Shown here in pieces: positions 43,732 to 53,916 of a stretch of 64,000 nucleotides of DNA. How positions within the stretch are numbered: position 1 is the stretch's first letter; each line of letters opens with the position of its first letter. Origin of the DNA: Pseudidiomarina sediminum DSM 21906 (GTDB lineage: Bacteria; Pseudomonadota; Gammaproteobacteria; Enterobacterales; Alteromonadaceae); assembly GCF_000423165.1 (NCBI RefSeq), contig NZ_AUHL01000006.1, positions 1 to 64,000 of the forward strand. Reading direction: 5' to 3'. A model generated the notes under the pieces. The model saw only the letters and a list, made by a program, of their open reading frames with translations. It did no database searches and was not told the origin of the DNA. A program made the position numbers and the translations under genes.

Positions 43732-44603
43732 AACGCCACCTTGCGTTTCATTTGTGCGAGCGAAATAACATTGGCACCGCTAACGTTTGGTGCATAAAGG
43801 GCTAGTAACTCTGCGACTTTGGTACGACCGTCGGCTTTGGGGCTAATAAAGCGTGCGACTTGCAAACTTTGTAAGTCGGCATCGGCATATAGCAGCCGAG
43901 TTAAGTCGGTGTCGTGATTGCTAATAAGCACGGGAATACCACGTTTATGTGCGGCATGGGCGGCTCGGCGCGCCAATTCATGTTGCTGATCAAGGCTGAA
44001 ACCGGCGGTCGCATAACTGGTAAAGTTCGCGGTCGCTGTAAGCGGCGCGTAGGGTGGATCGCAATACACCACATCGCCCTTACGAGCACGACGAAAAACT
44101 TTTTCAAAACTCATGCAGGTAAAGGTCGCGCGTTGTGCTTTCTCAGCAAAGACTTCAATTTCAGCTTGTGGGAAGTAGGGTTTGCCATATTGTCCAAAAG
44201 GCACATTAAAACGGCCCGAACGATTGTAGCGGCAAAGGCCGTTGTAACCGTGGCGATTCAAATACAGAAACAGAAGCGCGCGCTGATAAGAGTCGTCGCT
44301 TTGGTTAAACACTTCGCGTAAGTGATAGTACGCATCGCTACTGTTGTTGCGCGGATGAAACAGCTTGCGCGCATCATTGATAAAGGTTTGCGGACGGCGC
44401 TTGATGATTTTGAACAGGGCGATCAAGTCTGGATTCACGTCGTTCAGTACATACTGATCGTAATCGGTATTCAAAAACACCGAACCAGCTCCAACGAAAG
44501 GCTCAATAAGCTTATTGCCCTCAGGCAGTAGGGCGGTAATTGGCTCGACCAGATTGTATTTGCCGCCTGCCCACTTAAGAAAGGCGCGATGTTTCTTATT
44601 CAC
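43728..44603 (-). CDS. dam: Dam, DNA adenine methyltransferase (GATC)
   Basis: A 291-residue N6-adenine methyltransferase that modifies GATC, used for mismatch-repair strand choice and control of replication. The LKWAGGKYNLVEPI start, EPFVGAGSVFLN (SAM motif I), the YCDPPYAPLT catalytic DPPY and the VPVLISNHDT block are present. Length and motifs are those of E. coli Dam. It is 16 bases downstream of aroB. The damX gene usually found between aroB and dam is absent here. Confidence 0.95.
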   Translation of the reverse strand: MNKKHRAFLKWAGGKYNLVEPITALLPEGNKLIEPFVGAGSVFLNTDYDQYVLNDVNPDLIALFKIIKRRPQTFINDARKLFHPRNNSSDAYYHLREVFNQSDDSYQRALLFLYLNRHGYNGLCRYNRSGRFNVPFGQYGKPYFPQAEIEVFAEKAQRATFTCMSFEKVFRRARKGDVVYCDPPYAPLTATANFTSYATAGFSLDQQHELARRAAHAAHKRGIPVLISNHDTDLTRLLYADADLQSLQVARFISPKADGRTKVAELLALYAPNVSGANVISLAQMKRKVAL

Positions 44604-44619
44604 CAGTGTCGGTCCAAAC

Positions 44620-45726
44620 TTATTGAGAGGTTTCGCTTAAGGCTGCAATGGCTGCCCAAACGGCAGGCCAATCACTCACTTTGCGCAATTCGGCATGACC
44701 AATACGCGTGGGGAGTACCAAGCGTAGTTGGCCTGCTTGTACTTTTTTATCACGTTGCATGCGCTGTTGCCACCGGCTTTCGGCGAGTAAAGGTGCGCGC
44801 ACTGGTAGCTCAAACGCTTGCAATAACTGCTCGATGCGCTGGTAATCTGCGCCGCTAAGTTCATTGGCTTGCTGCATAAAATGCGCTGCGATAACCGTTC
44901 CTGCTGCCACGGCTTCACCGTGGCGCCAGTCTTCATAGCATTCAGCTTCAATGGCATGCCCAAAGGTATGGCCAAGATTCAGCAAGGCGCGGACACCCTG
45001 TTCACGCTCGTCGGCTGCGACCATTTCGGCTTTGATTTCGCAGGCACGCGAGATGGCATGCACTAAGGCTGCAGGAGCACGGGCTGCGAGCGAGGCTTGG
45101 TTTTGCTCAAGCCACGCGAAGAAGGCCGCATCGTGAATAATGCCGTATTTGATCACCTCGGCTACCCCGCAAGCGAAGTCGCGCGGGGTTAGGGTATTCA
45201 AGCAATCAATGCTGATGACAACCGCTTTCGGTTGATAAAAGGCACCAATCAGGTTTTTACCGCCCGGGTGGTTGATGGCCGTTTTGCCGCCAACCGAAGA
45301 GTCCACTTGCGCCAGTAAGGTGGTGGGAATTTGATAAAAATCGACACCACGTTGGTAGGTTGCAGCGACAAAGCCAGCTAAATCGCCGACCACACCGCCA
45401 CCGAGTGCAAGAATAGCGCAATCGCGGTTAAAGCTTGCATCGATCAGGGCGTCCATCACCGCCCCGTAACTGGTTAATGATTTGGCATGCTCACCGTCTT
45501 CAAGATAATGCACAATCACGGTGCACTCTGCTGGCAATGCAGCTTGCACTGTAGCGAGATAATGCTCGGCTACCGTGGCGTTGGTGATGATACAAATTTG
45601 CTGTGGCAAGCTCGGTAGCAACGCCGCCAGTTGCGGTAATAATTGCTGACCGATATAGATAGGATAGCTACGCTCTGCAAGCCCAACTTGAATGTGCTTT
45701 GTGCTGGCTTGGTTGTCGGCTTGCAT
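44620..45726 (-). CDS. aroB: 3-dehydroquinate synthase
   Basis: A 368-residue NAD- and metal-dependent enzyme, the second step of the shikimate pathway. The conserved DGEHAKSL, ALGGGVVGDLAGFVAATYQRGV, PTTLLAQVDSSVGGKTAINHPGGKNLIGAFYQP and LNLGHTFGHAIEAE blocks with the metal ligands (Glu, His, His) are present. It follows aroK by 14 bases and precedes dam. Together with aroK it lies downstream of the pilus operon, as in E. coli and Pseudomonas. Confidence 0.97.
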   Translation of the reverse strand: MQADNQASTKHIQVGLAERSYPIYIGQQLLPQLAALLPSLPQQICIITNATVAEHYLATVQAALPAECTVIVHYLEDGEHAKSLTSYGAVMDALIDASFNRDCAILALGGGVVGDLAGFVAATYQRGVDFYQIPTTLLAQVDSSVGGKTAINHPGGKNLIGAFYQPKAVVISIDCLNTLTPRDFACGVAEVIKYGIIHDAAFFAWLEQNQASLAARAPAALVHAISRACEIKAEMVAADEREQGVRALLNLGHTFGHAIEAECYEDWRHGEAVAAGTVIAAHFMQQANELSGADYQRIEQLLQAFELPVRAPLLAESRWQQRMQRDKKVQAGQLRLVLPTRIGHAELRKVSDWPAVWAAIAALSETSQ

Positions 45727-45740
45727 AGCGTTCCTTGAAA

Positions 45741-46259
45741 TTAAAGCCCCACTTTTTCGATGATTTGGTCAACCACGAACTTTGCACTTTGTTCGTCAGT
45801 ACGGACCACGATATCAGCGATTTCTTCGTACAGTGGGTTACGTTGCTCAGCGAGGTCCTCAAGAACTTCGCGTGGGTTTTCTGCATCAGCAATTAATGGG
45901 CGACGCTTATCGCGCTGGGTGCGTGCCAATTGCTTTTCAATAGGTGTTTCGAGGTAAACCACGATACCACGGGCAGATAAGCGGTTGCGACTTTCTTTAC
46001 TCAAGATCGAACCACCACCAGTGGCGAGCACAATGCCGGTGCTTTCGGTAAGTTCTTCAATAACTTTTTCTTCGCGCGCGCGGAAGCCGTCTTCACCTTC
46101 AAGCTCAAAGACCCAGGCAATATCTGCACCGGTGCGGCGCTCGATCTCTGAATCAGAGTCAAAGAATTCGAGATGAAGTTGCCGAGCGAGTTGTCGGCCT
46201 ATTGTGCTTTTACCAGCCCCCATAGGGCCTACCAAGAAAATGTTACGTTTTTCAGCCAT
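45741..46259 (-). CDS. aroK: Shikimate kinase I
   Basis: A 172-residue kinase that makes shikimate 3-phosphate. Walker A is [15 protein letters not shown] (residues 11-25), with the [16 protein letters not shown] shikimate-binding Asp/Arg, the GGGSIL loop and the lid Arg in RDKRRPL. The length equals that of E. coli AroK. It begins the aroK-aroB pair, 125 bases past the pilQ stop. Confidence 0.97.
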   Translation of the reverse strand: MAEKRNIFLVGPMGAGKSTIGRQLARQLHLEFFDSDSEIERRTGADIAWVFELEGEDGFRAREEKVIEELTESTGIVLATGGGSILSKESRNRLSARGIVVYLETPIEKQLARTQRDKRRPLIADAENPREVLEDLAEQRNPLYEEIADIVVRTDEQSAKFVVDQIIEKVGL

Positions 46260-46384
46260 ATCTTTGCTTTACATCACTCGTTAATAACAGCTGTGACTCA
46301 CGGAATCCGGAGTGTCGTTTGACCTTCCTTTACCCAACCAAAAAGAGGCGGGATTATCGCAAGTCACAGCCATTTAGGCAAGGA

Positions 46385-48454
46385 TTACGGCGTTGTCATT
46401 ATAATTCGAGGTGTAACGAAAATGAGCAACTCTCGTTTTTCACTGATCTGACTATCGTTTCTGAACAGTACGCCGACGTAGGGAATATCGCCCAGTACAG
46501 GTACTTTGTTGATGTCATTTAAGATCTGTTGCTGATAGATACCACCAAGTACGATGGTTTCACCATTTTCGACTAACACTTGGGTGCCAATCTCTTGTGT
46601 ATCAATGGATACCGCTGGACCGGTAGGGGTTGAAACGGTTTCACCTCGGGTGTTCTGAGTAATCACTAAGTCCATGATCACGCGGTTATCTGGGGTGATT
46701 TGTGGCGTTACTTCTAGCCCTAACACAGCTTTCTTAAATTGCACCGAAGTTGCGCCAGAGGCCGCACTTTCAACGTACGGAATTTCAGTACCCTGAGAGA
46801 TATAGGCTTTTTTCTGGTTCGCCGTGGTAATGCGTGGACTGGCGATAATTTCACCTTTATTCTCACGCTCAATCGCCGAAAGCTCGAGATCGAGAATACG
46901 GCCGTCAGCAAGCTTAGCGATCTGCAAACCGATAGTGGCTGCTGGATTTGAAACCGGCAAGTTGATGTTGAAGTCACCTGAGGTTTCGGTACCTGAGCCC
47001 CAAATATCAGGGCCGCCAGCGGTATCGTTACTGATACCCCAGTCGATGCCGAGTTCGTCACTGATATTGTCACGTACGGTAACCATACGTGCTTCGATAA
47101 CCACTTGTTTAACGGCTACATCAAGCGTACGCACCATATTCTCGACTTCTTCAATTTGGCGTGCAGTGTCACGTACCAATAAGGTGTTCGTCCGCTCATC
47201 TACAGTCACGGCCCCACGCTCAGAGAGCAAATCCGAACTTTCGGTACGCAAAATCGCGGCGATATCGATCGCTTTGGCGTAGTTAATTTGAATGTAGGTA
47301 CTCTCTAGCGGTGCCAACTGTGACAAGCGTTGTTTGGCTTCCAGTTCCTGCGCTTCGTTTTCGGCCAATTCATCTGCTGGCGCTACAATCAGGATATTGC
47401 CATCCATGCGACTTGAAAGACCTTTCACACGCAAAATCGTGTTCAAGGCACGTTCCCAAGGCACATTTTGTAAGCGTAAGGTGATGTTCCCGGTCACAGA
47501 TTCGCTGGCCACTAAGTTCAAGTTGTTTTCGTTGGCAAGAATTTGCAGCAACTGACGTACCGGAACGTTTTGGAAGTTCAACGACACCGGACGACGTGAA
47601 CCGTCATTAGCGACCACTTGCACTGGCTCTTCAAATTTTAGGTTGAGCGACCCATCAATTTGTTCTAATTGATGGCGGAACGCCGTTTTACCTGTTACCA
47701 CGATGACCGCGTCGTTCCCTTCACGGAAGGTTTCGACATGCGCGATAGGCGTCGCAAACTGACTGACATCCAACACGTAGAGAAGGTCATCGGCAATCTC
47801 CGTATCGTATAAGGTCACTTCCAAACGGTTGCCACGCATGCGTGCTTGGTGCTCGATGGTAGGATCGCTAAGTTGCACGCGCAGCAGGGCTTTATCGTTC
47901 GGTAAACGGGTGAAATCAATGTCCGTGAGGCTTGACTCATCAGAGCGCTGCGCTGTGGTTGTGGTCACTTGCGCAGGCGCAACAGCAGGGGCTTCATCAA
48001 CCTGAGATGGTTGTGAGGTTGCTGGTGTTGGGCGTGGCTGTGGTTGAGCGGTGGCTGCGGTGGCGCGTTTAGGTGCATTATCATTAGCGACAAACACCAA
48101 CACCATCACCCCTTCATAGCGACTCATCATGTGCTCAAGCGGCTGGGTCGTAGTGACACGCAGCAAGGTGTCTTCCCGTTGTTGTTCGACACTTACGTTC
48201 TGCAACAGAGGATGATCAGCAAGCTGCTGAATACCATCGTTGAGCTCATTGGCCGTACCTAACAGCAGGAACTCATGCACTAATGGATCGTCACTGCGGC
48301 GCACAACAGGCTCCTTCACCGCTTCAGTAAAGTGCACTTCAAGGTTAAAACGATCTTTAGCGAGCGGAATTTGCTCGACACGGAGTAGCTCATTGGCATT
48401 TACGGCCAAAGGCAACAGCAAGGTAAGCATTAGCAGGCGGATGACGGACTTCAT
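46385..48454 (-). CDS. pilQ: PilQ, type IV pilus secretin
   Basis: A 689-residue outer-membrane secretin through which the pilus passes. A signal peptide (about 1-20), two AMIN-like domains, an STN/N0 domain (FQNVPVRQLLQILA near 300) and an N1 domain lead into the secretin barrel (VTPQITPDNRVIMDLVI, then VLVENGETIVLGGIYQQ, then the terminal VPVLGDIPYVGVLFRN). A Gln/Pro/Thr-rich linker lies near residues 135-170. It overlaps pilP by four bases and closes the pilMNOPQ operon. Confidence 0.97.
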   Translation of the reverse strand: MKSVIRLLMLTLLLPLAVNANELLRVEQIPLAKDRFNLEVHFTEAVKEPVVRRSDDPLVHEFLLLGTANELNDGIQQLADHPLLQNVSVEQQREDTLLRVTTTQPLEHMMSRYEGVMVLVFVANDNAPKRATAATAQPQPRPTPATSQPSQVDEAPAVAPAQVTTTTAQRSDESSLTDIDFTRLPNDKALLRVQLSDPTIEHQARMRGNRLEVTLYDTEIADDLLYVLDVSQFATPIAHVETFREGNDAVIVVTGKTAFRHQLEQIDGSLNLKFEEPVQVVANDGSRRPVSLNFQNVPVRQLLQILANENNLNLVASESVTGNITLRLQNVPWERALNTILRVKGLSSRMDGNILIVAPADELAENEAQELEAKQRLSQLAPLESTYIQINYAKAIDIAAILRTESSDLLSERGAVTVDERTNTLLVRDTARQIEEVENMVRTLDVAVKQVVIEARMVTVRDNISDELGIDWGISNDTAGGPDIWGSGTETSGDFNINLPVSNPAATIGLQIAKLADGRILDLELSAIERENKGEIIASPRITTANQKKAYISQGTEIPYVESAASGATSVQFKKAVLGLEVTPQITPDNRVIMDLVITQNTRGETVSTPTGPAVSIDTQEIGTQVLVENGETIVLGGIYQQQILNDINKVPVLGDIPYVGVLFRNDSQISEKRELLIFVTPRIIMTTP

Positions 48455-48993
48455 TGACGGTTACTCCCTTGTGTTCCTGGTAGGCGCAAAGCGGTTTCAC
48501 GTTGCTGCCAACAGCCGTCGCCGGCTGGAACCCATTCTTCGATCATTATAAATTCTTGGGTAATTTGGGTTACTTCACCTAAGTTTAGGCCAAGGTAATC
48601 ACCCTCTGCAACGCGGTAGAGGCGCCCTTGGTTGGTGCTCACCAAGGCAACTTGGCCTTGGTGTTGGTTGGTTTGCATGGTGCCGACCAAGGTAAACTGA
48701 TCCAGCCCAAGTGATTCCAACTCTTCACGTTTACGGTCTAAGTTCGGCTGCGGACAACCTGGCGCATTTGTTCCTGGCCCTGGCGCACTCAGAGGCGCAG
48801 GCTCATAAGGATTACGAAACGCACTGCCGGTGTAGCTCATTTGCGCCAATTCTGGCATCGCCGGTAACGGCGATACGCTTGGTATTGCGGCGGCTTTCAC
48901 TTCCTCGGTGTAGGCAACCAGATCTTGTTGCGACCCCTGACTACAAGCGCCAAGGAGGGCCGCTGCGCTTAGCAAAGCAAGTTTCTTCATCAT
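48451..48993 (-). CDS. pilP: PilP, pilus alignment-complex lipoprotein
   Basis: A 180-residue inner-membrane lipoprotein. The lipobox is LLGAC with the acylated Cys near residue 17. A linker precedes a compact beta domain (about 80-175, SLGLDQFTLVGTM and GRLYRVAEGDYLGLNLGEV) that binds the N domains of PilQ. PilP joins the PilN/PilO dimer to the secretin. It overlaps pilO by four bases and pilQ by four. Confidence 0.95.
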   Translation of the reverse strand: MMKKLALLSAAALLGACSQGSQQDLVAYTEEVKAAAIPSVSPLPAMPELAQMSYTGSAFRNPYEPAPLSAPGPGTNAPGCPQPNLDRKREELESLGLDQFTLVGTMQTNQHQGQVALVSTNQGRLYRVAEGDYLGLNLGEVTQITQEFIMIEEWVPAGDGCWQQRETALRLPGTQGSNRQ

Positions 48994-49583
48994 TGCTCAG
49001 CCCTCAAGGTTTGTTGACGATAGGTCTCTGCAGTAATATCGAGCGCCAATTCGTCATTCAAATCATTGCTACTTAACGAGAAGTCTTTCACGTTGATGAT
49101 GCGGTGTAGACCTGCAATTTGACCAATGAATTCACCGAGTTGGTGATAACTACCGGTCAGCTCCACACGAATAGGGAGCGCCGTGTAAAACTCACGAGGT
49201 TGCGCTGGTAGCCATTCGATGCGATTAAACTCAAGGCCACTGCGGGTCCCTACAAGGGTAATGTCATCAAGTAAACGCGCGGTCTCGTCATCGGTGGGCA
49301 ACATATCGAGCAAGGTTTCGAGATTGCGGTTGAGTTGCACCAATTGCTCGCGGTAAATCGGTAGATTCACCGCTGTTTGATACTTGAGTTTGTAGTCGAT
49401 CTTCAGTTGTTGCTCTTTGGCCACATCGCGCTTGTAGGCTTTCCATTGATCGGCAAGCAAAAATTGATAGCCAAGCCCTAAACCCGCAATGATTAAAATG
49501 ACCAAGGCAGCAAATCGAAAGGCAGGCGGCCACGACGGCAAGTTGTTTAAGGTAAGTTCACTGAGTTTCATTGACTTACTCAT
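48990..49583 (-). CDS. pilO: PilO, pilus alignment-complex protein
   Basis: A 197-residue bitopic inner-membrane protein: a short cytoplasmic N terminus, one transmembrane helix (about 25-45), a coiled coil (about 48-95) and a ferredoxin-like periplasmic domain (PIRVELTGSYHQLGEFIGQIAGL). It pairs with PilN and PilP between the inner membrane and PilQ. Starts and stops overlap its neighbours by four bases. Confidence 0.95.
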   Translation of the reverse strand: MSKSMKLSELTLNNLPSWPPAFRFAALVILIIAGLGLGYQFLLADQWKAYKRDVAKEQQLKIDYKLKYQTAVNLPIYREQLVQLNRNLETLLDMLPTDDETARLLDDITLVGTRSGLEFNRIEWLPAQPREFYTALPIRVELTGSYHQLGEFIGQIAGLHRIINVKDFSLSSNDLNDELALDITAETYRQQTLRAEQ

Positions 49584-50167
49584 TGCGCGCCTCCTTCTGC
49601 TAAGAATTGAGGTGCCTCAGGCATTTTGATTGACACACTTAAGGTAAAGGCGTTGTAGCGTGTCGGTCCTTCGCTCGCGTCATAATCAGAGGCGATTTCC
49701 CGCAAAACGGGTTGGGTAAAGGTATCAGATTCACTCATCGCGCGGATGAACTCCGACACCCGATTGTTCGAGACGGCACGTCCTCGCATGTTGAGCTGAT
49801 TGCCGCGTTTCTCAATTTGGAGAATGTGCACCCCATCAGGCACTTTGGCTGAGAGCTCGTTGACCACTCGAATCGCGGTATTACGATCTTGGTGCAACGA
49901 CTGAATAAGCCTCATGCGCGTCACAATGCCTTCTTTTTTAGCATTGATTTCATCAATTTCTTTAATTTGTTCGTCGAGCACCTGAATTTGTGAACTCAGA
50001 AACTGATTCCGTGCTTTTTGCTGTTGTTGGTAGTCTTTAATGACGGTATAGCCCGCAAAAACGAGTCCAGCAGCTATCGCGATGGCAATAAAAACATGCA
50101 CACCAAAGTTTTGTTTGGCACGTTGTCGCGCGAGTTCACGCCAAGGGAGTAGGTTTACGTGTGCCAT
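49580..50167 (-). CDS. pilN: PilN, pilus alignment-complex protein
   Basis: A 195-residue bitopic protein. The N-terminal AHVNLLPWRELARQRAK (INLLPWR-like motif) binds PilM. One transmembrane helix (about 22-44), a coiled coil and a periplasmic ferredoxin-like domain (DGVHILQIEKRGNQLNMRG) follow. Its start lies inside the end of pilM by 13 bases. It forms the cytoplasmic link of the pilMNOP complex. Confidence 0.96.
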   Translation of the reverse strand: MAHVNLLPWRELARQRAKQNFGVHVFIAIAIAAGLVFAGYTVIKDYQQQQKARNQFLSSQIQVLDEQIKEIDEINAKKEGIVTRMRLIQSLHQDRNTAIRVVNELSAKVPDGVHILQIEKRGNQLNMRGRAVSNNRVSEFIRAMSESDTFTQPVLREIASDYDASEGPTRYNAFTLSVSIKMPEAPQFLAEGGAQ

Positions 50168-51225
50168 GGCGTAAAGCTCCTTAATGCTAAGCCCAAGGCT
50201 TCAACAAAACGCGGGCCGTGAGCGTATAAATGCTCAAACTTATCAGGCAAGGTAAAGTGGTTGAATGGGTTAAGGCTGACCACGGAGTAATCGGCTTGCT
50301 CACTCACCATTTCCACAATCAGTGGCAACATTGCACCGCTATTGATCAGGACAATCCCTGAAAAATCTTTCTTGGTCGCATTACTGCGATAAATTTGAAT
50401 CCCGCGACTGATTTGTGACCACAAGTTGCCAAGGAAGTCTTGAATGACCAGCGGCGAGAAGTCTTCGATTTCGTTGGCGCGCAGTTTGGCAAGGAGTTCG
50501 CCTTGATCGTGCTCGCTGTCAGGGTTCAACGCGTTGAGTAAATTGTTCAAGCCGCCGCTTTGGTAGCGGGTGAACATGACTTCACCGGCACTTAGCACAA
50601 TGGTTTGCACTGCCGCGTGACTGATATCAAGCACCAACAATGGCAAGTGGTCGTCATAGAGTTCAGGATGAAGGTGCGGGATCACGTGATCACAGGCCCG
50701 CAAAATAGCTTGGTTATCAACGTCCATGATGCGCACTTTAAAACCGACCGCTTCGAGTGCCTGCACACGCGTATCGACACTCAAGGTACGGGTGGCGGTA
50801 ACTAAGACGCGTTGTTGTCCTGGCATGGTTGGATGTTCGCCAAGACTTTCAAAATCGTAACGCACTTCAGCCAGAGGATACGGAATCAGCGCCTCTGCTT
50901 CGGTTTCAATTTTCTCAGCAATGGCATCATCATCAAGATCGATACTCATCGCCACCTGTTTAGAAATAGCTTGGCTGCCGGAAACGGAGCTCACCACATC
51001 TAAAGAGCGTTTGCCGAGTGATTTTCGCGTTTGTTTGAGTGCCCGTGACAGTTTTTCAATATCGGTAATCTCATCATCAGTGATGAGGTTACGAGGTAAC
51101 TGCGTTTCTGCAATACCAATGATGTCGTAGGTGTCCCCTGCCGGGAGTAGCTCAATAGCTTTGACTGCATCCGTGCCGATATCGATGCCTAAACCTGGCT
51201 TTTTACCTAGACCAAACAGTCCCAT
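50155..51225 (-). CDS. pilM: PilM, actin-like pilus assembly protein
   Basis: A 356-residue cytoplasmic protein with the FtsA/actin fold. The phosphate-1 loop is GLGIDIGTDAVKAIEL at residues 12-27, and later VLDISHAAVQTIVL and VLINSGAMLPLIVEM loops contact ATP. It binds the N terminus of PilN and begins pilMNOPQ. GGGAGAAATTT lies ahead of the ATG. The 228-base gap to the divergent mrcA holds the promoters of both; I saw no gene in it. Confidence 0.96.
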   Translation of the reverse strand: MGLFGLGKKPGLGIDIGTDAVKAIELLPAGDTYDIIGIAETQLPRNLITDDEITDIEKLSRALKQTRKSLGKRSLDVVSSVSGSQAISKQVAMSIDLDDDAIAEKIETEAEALIPYPLAEVRYDFESLGEHPTMPGQQRVLVTATRTLSVDTRVQALEAVGFKVRIMDVDNQAILRACDHVIPHLHPELYDDHLPLLVLDISHAAVQTIVLSAGEVMFTRYQSGGLNNLLNALNPDSEHDQGELLAKLRANEIEDFSPLVIQDFLGNLWSQISRGIQIYRSNATKKDFSGIVLINSGAMLPLIVEMVSEQADYSVVSLNPFNHFTLPDKFEHLYAHGPRFVEALGLALRSFTPWHT

Positions 51226-51453
51226 AAATTTCTCCCGATGGGAATGACAAATGGTTTATAATTCGTTGTTGTTCTTGCCAGCTGTGACGTTGATGTACAG
51301 ATTGGTAAGGTTAGTGTAAAGAAGCATAGCAGTTTTTGCGTAAACGTAGGAATCTTTACTGTAATTTCTATAATAGGCGACACTAATTCGCAATCAATGC
51401 AATCCTATTGTTTTGGTTAAAGATAGCACGACATCCGCAAAAGGATATACTCC

Positions 51454-53913
51454 GTGAAGCTTGTTAAGTGGTTATTTTATAGCTTAATTATTGCAATCGT
51501 ACTAGGTTCAATCACCGTTGGTGGTATGTACCTGTACTACAAAGATGAGTTGCCGAGTGTCGCTGAATTACGCGACGTGAGTTGGCAAACACCGATGCAG
51601 GTGTATTCGGTTGATGGCGAGATGATCGCTCAATTCGGTGAAATCCGCCGTATTCCTGTGGCGCTAGAAGATGTCCCACAACCCCTTATCGATGCTTTTC
51701 TTGCAACCGAAGACCAACGTTTTTACCAGCATTTTGGGATTGACCCGATCGGGGTTTCGCGTGCGCTTTTTCAAATGGTGACGACCGGCGAAATCCAAGG
51801 TGGTGGTAGTACCATCACGCAACAGTTAGCCCGTAATTTCTACCTTACTTTTGAGCAAACGCTCACACGTAAAGCCAAAGAAGCCTTCATTGCCTTACGC
51901 CTTGAGCAACAACTCGAGAAAGACGAAATTCTTGAACTCTATTTGAACAAAATTGCCTTTGGCCATCGCGCTCATGGTATTGGTGCTGCAGCGCAGGTGT
52001 ATTACGGCAAGTCGCTCGACGAATTAACGCTGGGGCAGATGGCGATGATCGCTGGTCTGCCGAAAGCTCCTTCGACCATGAACCCTATTTCGCGTCCTGA
52101 GCGCGCAAAAGCGCGACGCGCGGTTGTGCTCGGCCGTATGCTCGCAGAAGATAAAATTACTGAGGCACAATACCAAGCGGCGCTTGCTGAGCCGATTGAG
52201 ACCAAGCTCCATGGCGCTGAAGTGACCATGGACGCGCCGTATCTTGCGGAAATGGTACGTGCTGAAATGGTTGCCCGTTATGGTGAAGATGTCGCCTACA
52301 ACAGCGGCATGAAAGTTTATACCACCACGAGCGCCAAGCAGCAGCAAGCCGCTCAGCGCGCGGTACAGTTGAACCTGCATGGCTACGATGAGCGCCATGG
52401 CTATCGCGGTGTCGAAGCGCGCTTGTGGGAACGCGAAAGCGAGCGGCCGACCGATTTGGACTTGGTGGCTGAAGTTGCGCGCTTTGAAGCCATAGGCATG
52501 ACGGTTCCGGCGCTGGTGACGGCGATTACCGAAACCGATGCGACGTTATTATTCGCTAATGGCACCCAAGAAGTCATGAATTGGCGTGGCATGGCGTGGG
52601 CACGTCCGTATATGCATGCTGAGCGACAAGGCGAGCCGCCGGAAAAAGTCAGTGATATTTTTTCTCCAGGTGCCATTATTCGAGTGCGTGCGACCGAGCA
52701 AGGTTGGCGTTTAGCGCAAGTGCCAGAGCCAAGTGCAGCACTGGTCGCATTACGACCGCAAGACGGTGCCGTTGCAGCGGCGGTGGGCGGCTATAGTTTC
52801 GCAGTCAGTCAGTTTAACCGAGCCATTCAAGCCAAACGTCAATCAGGCTCGAACATTAAACCCTTTGTGTATTCTGCGGCGCTCGATAACGGCTTTACCT
52901 TGGCGACCTTGGTCAATGATGCACCGATCAACCAATGGAACCCTGGTAGTGGGATTGCGTGGCGTCCACGTAACTCGCCAGATGTCTACGAGGGTCCGAT
53001 TCGTGTGCGTGAAGCCTTAGCGAAATCGAAGAACGTTGTCTCAGTACGGTTGCTCCGGGCCATGGGGGTCGATACTGTGGTTGAGCACATGACCAAGTTT
53101 GGGTTCGACTACAACGAACTACCCCGCAATGAATCCCTGTCGTTAGGTTCAGCGTCGATGACACCGCTTGAGGTCGCGCGCGGTTACGCCGTATTTGCGA
53201 ATGGCGGCTACTTGGTTGAGCCGTACTTTATTTCTCGTATCGTAGATAATGAAGGGAATGAGCTGTATCGCGCACGCCCGACCGTGGCTTGTGCTGAGTG
53301 TTATCCGGCTGACGCTGATGTTGTGCAAGCACCACAGGTGATCAGTGAGCAAAATGCGTTCTTGGTCACTCAGGCGATGAACTCTGCGGTATGGGGTGGT
53401 GGCAGCTGGGCCCATAAAACCGGTTGGAACGGCACCGCTTGGCGGGTACAGCGCTCAAAACCGATCACTCAAGCGGTGGGACGTAACATTGTTGGTAAAA
53501 CCGGTACCACCAACGACAGTAAAGATACTTGGTTCTCAGGCTTTGTCAGCGGCTTAGTTGCGACGGGCTGGGTCGGTTTTGACAACCTTGAACGAGCACT
53601 AGGTCGCACCACGATGCACCCGAAGTTGAGTCGTGAAGAGCAGCCGATTTCAGGTGCTGAAGCGGGTGCTAAAACGGCATTACCGATGTGGATCGAGTTT
53701 ATGGAAGTGGCAGTGCAAGAGGTGGAAGCGGCACCGTTTCAAGTACCTCCAGGCCTTGTCTCTGCCCGCATTGACTTGGAAACCGGTAAGCTCAGTCGCG
53801 CCAGTGATTACACCACGCGCTTTGAGTACTTTATCCCAGGTACTGCGCCGACCGAGTATGTGGATACCAAGTCGTCACCAACCATCTTTGGTGATGACGA
53901 CTCGATCTTCTAG
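51454..53913 (+). CDS. mrcA: Penicillin-binding protein 1A (bifunctional peptidoglycan synthase)
   Basis: An 819-residue class A PBP. An N-terminal transmembrane helix is followed by the glycosyltransferase domain (EDQRFYQHFGIDP, GGSTITQQLARN, KEAFIALRLEQQ) and the transpeptidase domain with the SxxK serine in SGSNIKPF, SKN in AKSKNVV and KTGTT. An OB-like insertion as in E. coli PBP1a lies between. The start is a GTG, with AAGGA eleven bases upstream. It is divergent from pilM, as in many gammaproteobacteria, and ends three bases from the convergent metL. Confidence 0.97.
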   Translation: MKLVKWLFYSLIIAIVLGSITVGGMYLYYKDELPSVAELRDVSWQTPMQVYSVDGEMIAQFGEIRRIPVALEDVPQPLIDAFLATEDQRFYQHFGIDPIGVSRALFQMVTTGEIQGGGSTITQQLARNFYLTFEQTLTRKAKEAFIALRLEQQLEKDEILELYLNKIAFGHRAHGIGAAAQVYYGKSLDELTLGQMAMIAGLPKAPSTMNPISRPERAKARRAVVLGRMLAEDKITEAQYQAALAEPIETKLHGAEVTMDAPYLAEMVRAEMVARYGEDVAYNSGMKVYTTTSAKQQQAAQRAVQLNLHGYDERHGYRGVEARLWERESERPTDLDLVAEVARFEAIGMTVPALVTAITETDATLLFANGTQEVMNWRGMAWARPYMHAERQGEPPEKVSDIFSPGAIIRVRATEQGWRLAQVPEPSAALVALRPQDGAVAAAVGGYSFAVSQFNRAIQAKRQSGSNIKPFVYSAALDNGFTLATLVNDAPINQWNPGSGIAWRPRNSPDVYEGPIRVREALAKSKNVVSVRLLRAMGVDTVVEHMTKFGFDYNELPRNESLSLGSASMTPLEVARGYAVFANGGYLVEPYFISRIVDNEGNELYRARPTVACAECYPADADVVQAPQVISEQNAFLVTQAMNSAVWGGGSWAHKTGWNGTAWRVQRSKPITQAVGRNIVGKTGTTNDSKDTWFSGFVSGLVATGWVGFDNLERALGRTTMHPKLSREEQPISGAEAGAKTALPMWIEFMEVAVQEVEAAPFQVPPGLVSARIDLETGKLSRASDYTTRFEYFIPGTAPTEYVDTKSSPTIFGDDDSIF

Positions 53914-53916
53914 TGA

